Below are positions 32,330-35,775 of a DNA stretch of 35,775 bases, one piece after another. The number at the start of each line of letters is the position of its first letter. Positions within the stretch are counted from its first letter, which is position 1. The DNA is from Bacteroidales bacterium (GTDB lineage: Bacteria; Bacteroidota; Bacteroidia; Bacteroidales; JAADJA01). Both the position numbers and the translations under genes were made by a program. The notes beneath the pieces are model-generated. The model had not been told where the DNA came from, made no database searches, and saw only the letters and a program-made list of their open reading frames with translations. The stretch covers positions 1 to 35,775 of the forward strand of contig JAUVJI010000030.1 of NCBI GenBank assembly GCA_030596605.1. Reading direction: 5' to 3'.

Positions 32330-35300
32330 TTATTGCTGAATTATAATCTTATTAACAAGGTTGGTTTCTTCACCGGTTACACGCAGGTAATAAATACCTC
32401 TTGCATAATTATTCAAGCTGATTTCTTTAGAATAATCCTTACTGGTTGAGATATTGTTCTCTTCATAGACAATTTCATTTAATGCATTATAAATTGTCAA
32501 ATCAACCAATTCATTGATTTCAAGATTCAGCTGAATAGTGAAATTGCCATTATTCGGATTCGGGAAGATCATTATAGCCTGATCACCTGTATTTTCAATG
32601 ATTCCTGTACAAGGATCAACATAGATGGTTTCTTCAGCATAATTTGAACATCCGTTTCCATCTTCGTAGGTATAGGTAATTGTATGCGTTCCTAATCCGG
32701 CAACTCCCGGGTCGAACATACCATTACTTACACCAGGACCAGAGTATTCTCCACCATCAGGCATTCCGCCAGTCAGGGCAAATTCAGGCCAATCAACACA
32801 TACATCGTCGAATGCTTCAAGTGAAACATCTGGTAAATACACAGTAATTTCCAATGGATCGGAATAAGTTCCTGTTCCGCAAAGATTTTCACCGGCAACC
32901 TTCAAAGTAACATCTCCGAGGAAACTATCTTCCCAGATTATGGTAATATTGTCTCCATTTCCTGAAATAGTTCCGGCTGAAGCAGGTTCAAGTACCCAAT
33001 CGTAGGTTGTAATTCCAGGTAATCCGGTAGTCGAATAGGAGGTATTTCCACCACTTGCACAAACTTCTGTTACTCCTGTAGGAGTTGGTAATGTTCCTGG
33101 AACACTGGAAACAGTGATGTAGTCTTCAAGCAATAAAGTGCTATATTCAACTCCATCATAAACTGTAAGTGTTACATCATATAAACCCTCATTGTAGTAC
33201 ATGACTGTAGGATTCTGGAATGTAGATGAGGCAGGAGTTCCTCCTTCAAAGATCCATTCCCATGAGATAACATTACCGGAAGACTGGTCAAAGAAATCTA
33301 CAGTTTCCTGTTCACAGATTTCAGTAGCACTTGAAATGAATGCTGCTTGCATTGATGTTGTTATTCCAAGGAAATTAAGGTATTGATTCATCAATTCCTC
33401 TTTGGTAGATGGGAATGTTGCATCATCCAAACCACCAAATTCATGGGAAGTTCCAATTGTTTTATAGCTACCTTCATCATAGGCAACACCTGTTCCATAA
33501 TTGGGTGATTGATTTTCCAGTATATCAAATGCGGGCGAAATGGCAGCGATGTGATCCATCCAGCTGTTGTCGCCTGAATAGTTAAATGTCATGCCTTCTG
33601 TAAATGTACCTGACTGACCCAATACAGTTCCCATGTCACTCGAACCGTCGCTGGTAGCGTTAATATTGAACATTGAATGGACTGATGTTTGATTGTCGTA
33701 ATACCAGGTATCTCCACCTTCCATATAAAGGTTACCACCGTTGTTCAGGTAATCCGCCAGAACTTGCCCTTCTGAGGATGATAATACATGATTTTGAGAA
33801 TAAATGCCAAGACAAACAAAAATCGTTGAATAAAGATTAAGATCCGGCGGGAAAGAAGTCAGTTTTTCATAAGCTACTTCCATCTCAGCTATTGCATCTT
33901 CCATTGCCGGAGCTGAATTACCGTTTCCATCCAGATCAAGAATCAGAACAGGAATCTGACCGATAACAACATCAAATTCTCCTGAACCCTCAATTCCCAG
34001 GTCAGCAGTCATATCAAATAAAAGATCAACAAGATGACCGGCAGGAGTTGTCATATCAGCAGTTGCACTAAAGGTACCATATGCCGTTCCTCCTCCTGCT
34101 AAGTCACCATAATCAACAGAAGAAGTATTTACGGTTAAATACGGATCGGTAGTAGTAAGTTCACCGAGAATATTAAACGCTTCAGAGGATCCTGAATTCT
34201 CAATGTCAACAGTTATATCAACTGTTTCGCCCGGATCAATTTTGCCGTTGTTATTTCCTGTAGGGTCAGCAATAGAAAAATCAACAAATTCCAGAACCGG
34301 TGCATGGCCGGGAATTGTAAAATAACTCACCCATGTAGAATCATTAACATCAGTTGCTAAAACCTCGAATGATACATTATGGCCATCAGGAATGTCGTTG
34401 GCAACTTCATATTCAAATCCGTCGGCAACAACAGCGGTTGCACCGGCTGCAATATTTCCGTAGAACTCAGTATTATCGGTTATTGTTACATATTGATCGG
34501 TAGTATTGAGTACAACTGTAACATCATCAGCTTGCTGAACTCCGACATTTTCAACTGTTAAAGAAAGTAGGTTGGTTTCACCATAATCCATCAATCCATC
34601 TCCATTTCCACCTGTATTATCATTTATTGTATAAGATTCTCTTACAACATAAGGTCCGGTTGGAGGAATAACATCAACAAGAGCTTCATAACGATAATAA
34701 TTTTGCAATGTAATAGTAACAAGCATCTGGTCGGGTGGAACCTGGCCGGGAATTGTAATTGTAAACGGCGCTCCTGTACCTTCAGCCGTTCCGATTATCT
34801 CTCCGTTAACAGTAAGAGCTATTAATGAACCTTCATTAGCTGTAACATCAAATGAAGTAACACCCGCATAAAGAATCGGGTTATGAGTAACTGTCAGGTT
34901 CTGTGGGATTTCAGAGTAAACTGTCATAAACGCATCGCCATGATGATGGAACAGATAGTAAGTAACTTCCTTATTGTTGGTGTTGTAAGGCCAGCTTGAT
35001 TGCTCCAGGAAATATTTACCAGCAGCATTACCAAAACTGGGTAATACACCCCTTGGTTCAGGATCAACCTGTGGTGCATAAATATCCGGCAAGAAATCAG
35101 GCCACATATTATCGTAAGCACCCCAAACATAAGTATCGTTTACGAAAGAGTAAGATACTTCGGAAGCAGCAATAATTCCGAGTGCTCCTGAATTATTACC
35201 GCCGGAGGTATGCCTGTGGAATTTCTCGGCAAAGCACTCACCAGTAATGTTGAACTTTCCTGTCAGACAGTTGATTGACCATACAAACGTCAGGTCTGTA

Positions 35301-35775
35301 TTATTTAAGCTGTTGATATTACTATTTGAAAAATTAGGATGACTCCATCCGGTTTCCCCGCCATGATCTCTATGCTGGAGCATGAAGGCTCCGCTGTTAA
35401 TTGCATTAACCACATCGGCGCCGGTGCCGTTCCATGAACAATTAACCTGACCCGGAGTTTCTGGAATATATCCTAAACCGTCAGGACCAAATACATCCAA
35501 TACCATATATGTATTTTGATTCGTTGACCAGACACTTCCACAAGGGCCTACATTGATTCTGGTTGTAGTTTTATCCTGGATAACTTCCCAGAAACCTGCA
35601 ACAGATTCCGAACATATCTGGAACCAGCGATCTGATTGAAACCCAAGTGCTGTAATAGGATTGTTGTAATAATACGGAGCTGTTGGAGGTGTTCTTTCAT
35701 GGTCAAGGAATTTAGTAACCATTGTTTCCAAATGAGTTGCATTTTGAGCAGTCATACGTGCAAAAACTATATCGG
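32330..35775 (-). CDS. Gingipain-like C25 cysteine peptidase with GATase-like domain and T9SS sorting domain (5' end outside the window)
   Basis: The frame is open to the window edge (IVFAR before the first ATG at 35755), so the signal, propeptide and start of the protease are missing; at least 1147 residues are visible. Numbering from that ATG, the C25 part (to about 285) has His131 (HRDHGGETGW, codon 35363-35365) and Cys163 (SINCLTGKF, codon 35267-35269), then CFAEKFHR. Next come an Ig-like domain (about 285-365), two CARDB-like domains with NGDGLMDYGE and NNNGKIDPGE loops, a Rossmann/GATase-like domain (601-798), a PKD domain (803-883), two Ig-like domains and a T9SS type A sorting domain (about 1060-1141, IFPNPNNGNFTIQL). 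A surface or secreted endopeptidase is likely. It is first of the minus-strand secreted block. Confidence 0.88.
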   Translation of the reverse strand, partial: DIVFARMTAQNATHLETMVTKFLDHERTPPTAPYYYNNPITALGFQSDRWFQICSESVAGFWEVIQDKTTTRINVGPCGSVWSTNQNTYMVLDVFGPDGLGYIPETPGQVNCSWNGTGADVVNAINSGAFMLQHRDHGGETGWSHPNFSNSNINSLNNTDLTFVWSINCLTGKFNITGECFAEKFHRHTSGGNNSGALGIIAASEVSYSFVNDTYVWGAYDNMWPDFLPDIYAPQVDPEPRGVLPSFGNAAGKYFLEQSSWPYNTNNKEVTYYLFHHHGDAFMTVYSEIPQNLTVTHNPILYAGVTSFDVTANEGSLIALTVNGEIIGTAEGTGAPFTITIPGQVPPDQMLVTITLQNYYRYEALVDVIPPTGPYVVRESYTINDNTGGNGDGLMDYGETNLLSLTVENVGVQQADDVTVVLNTTDQYVTITDNTEFYGNIAAGATAVVADGFEYEVANDIPDGHNVSFEVLATDVNDSTWVSYFTIPGHAPVLEFVDFSIADPTGNNNGKIDPGETVDITVDIENSGSSEAFNILGELTTTDPYLTVNTSSVDYGDLAGGGTAYGTFSATADMTTPAGHLVDLLFDMTADLGIEGSGEFDVVIGQIPVLILDLDGNGNSAPAMEDAIAEMEVAYEKLTSFPPDLNLYSTIFVCLGIYSQNHVLSSSEGQVLADYLNNGGNLYMEGGDTWYYDNQTSVHSMFNINATSDGSSDMGTVLGQSGTFTEGMTFNYSGDNSWMDHIAAISPAFDILENQSPNYGTGVAYDEGSYKTIGTSHEFGGLDDATFPSTKEELMNQYLNFLGITTSMQAAFISSATEICEQETVDFFDQSSGNVISWEWIFEGGTPASSTFQNPTVMYYNEGLYDVTLTVYDGVEYSTLLLEDYITVSSVPGTLPTPTGVTEVCASGGNTSYSTTGLPGITTYDWVLEPASAGTISGNGDNITIIWEDSFLGDVTLKVAGENLCGTGTYSDPLEITVYLPDVSLEAFDDVCVDWPEFALTGGMPDGGEYSGPGVSNGMFDPGVAGLGTHTITYTYEDGNGCSNYAEETIYVDPCTGIIENTGDQAIMIFPNPNNGNFTIQLNLEINELVDLTIYNALNEIVYEENNISTSKDYSKEISLNNYARGIYYLRVTGEETNLVNKIIIQQ

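Overview
The window reads as chromosome of a member of the Bacteroidota, probably a free-living or environmental relative of the Bacteroidales/Marinilabiliales; the exact lineage cannot be read from the sequence. The signs are low GC, type IX secretion (T9SS) C-terminal sorting domains on most large secreted proteins, Bacteroidota-only families (DUF4837, GEVED, C25 gingipain-like peptidases), promoters of the TTTG-N19-TAnnTTTG type, and many short hairpin repeats in the spacers. No rRNA, tRNA, CRISPR array, transposase or phage gene was seen.

Layout. (1) 1-6110: a minus-strand multidrug-efflux type operon read from a TetR regulator through a TolC-like channel, a HlyD-like lipoprotein adaptor, a DUF2147 protein and two ABC ATPases. 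The membrane permeases that should follow are not in the window; instead a 23S-IVS-type four-helix-bundle gene and a decayed second copy of it sit at the end of the run. (2) 6109-9635: minus-strand envelope genes: a DUF4837 lipoprotein, an MltD-like lytic transglycosylase with LysM repeats, and tatA. (3) 9885-12302: a secreted arginine deiminase closely matching the catalytic pattern of Porphyromonas peptidylarginine deiminase (PPAD). (4) 12399-12688: a 290-bp non-coding element with 26-bp perfect terminal inverted repeats and three internal hairpins. (5) 12772-19070: a tightly packed plus-strand run: secreted beta-propeller, mtnA, a class II aldolase, an outer-membrane beta-barrel-like protein, a lipoprotein and tag. 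(6) 19128-35775: a minus-strand block of giant secreted multidomain proteins, including two gingipain-like C25 peptidases (one cut by the window edge) with a protease-less mosaic protein between them.

How the genes may work together. The TetR operator and promoter are readable and would control the efflux operon. mtnA next to an aldolase that keeps the FucA-type catalytic glutamate suggests salvage of 5'-methylthioadenosine or 5'-deoxyadenosine to DHAP plus an aldehyde rather than the classic methionine salvage route. The PPAD-like enzyme and the C25 peptidases share a window: in Porphyromonas gingivalis, gingipains expose C-terminal arginines that PPAD citrullinates, so the same pairing may exist here, though the arginine specificity of these C25 enzymes is not shown by the sequence. 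Several secreted proteins share nearly the same PKD, Ig-like and sorting-domain cassette, which indicates local domain shuffling.
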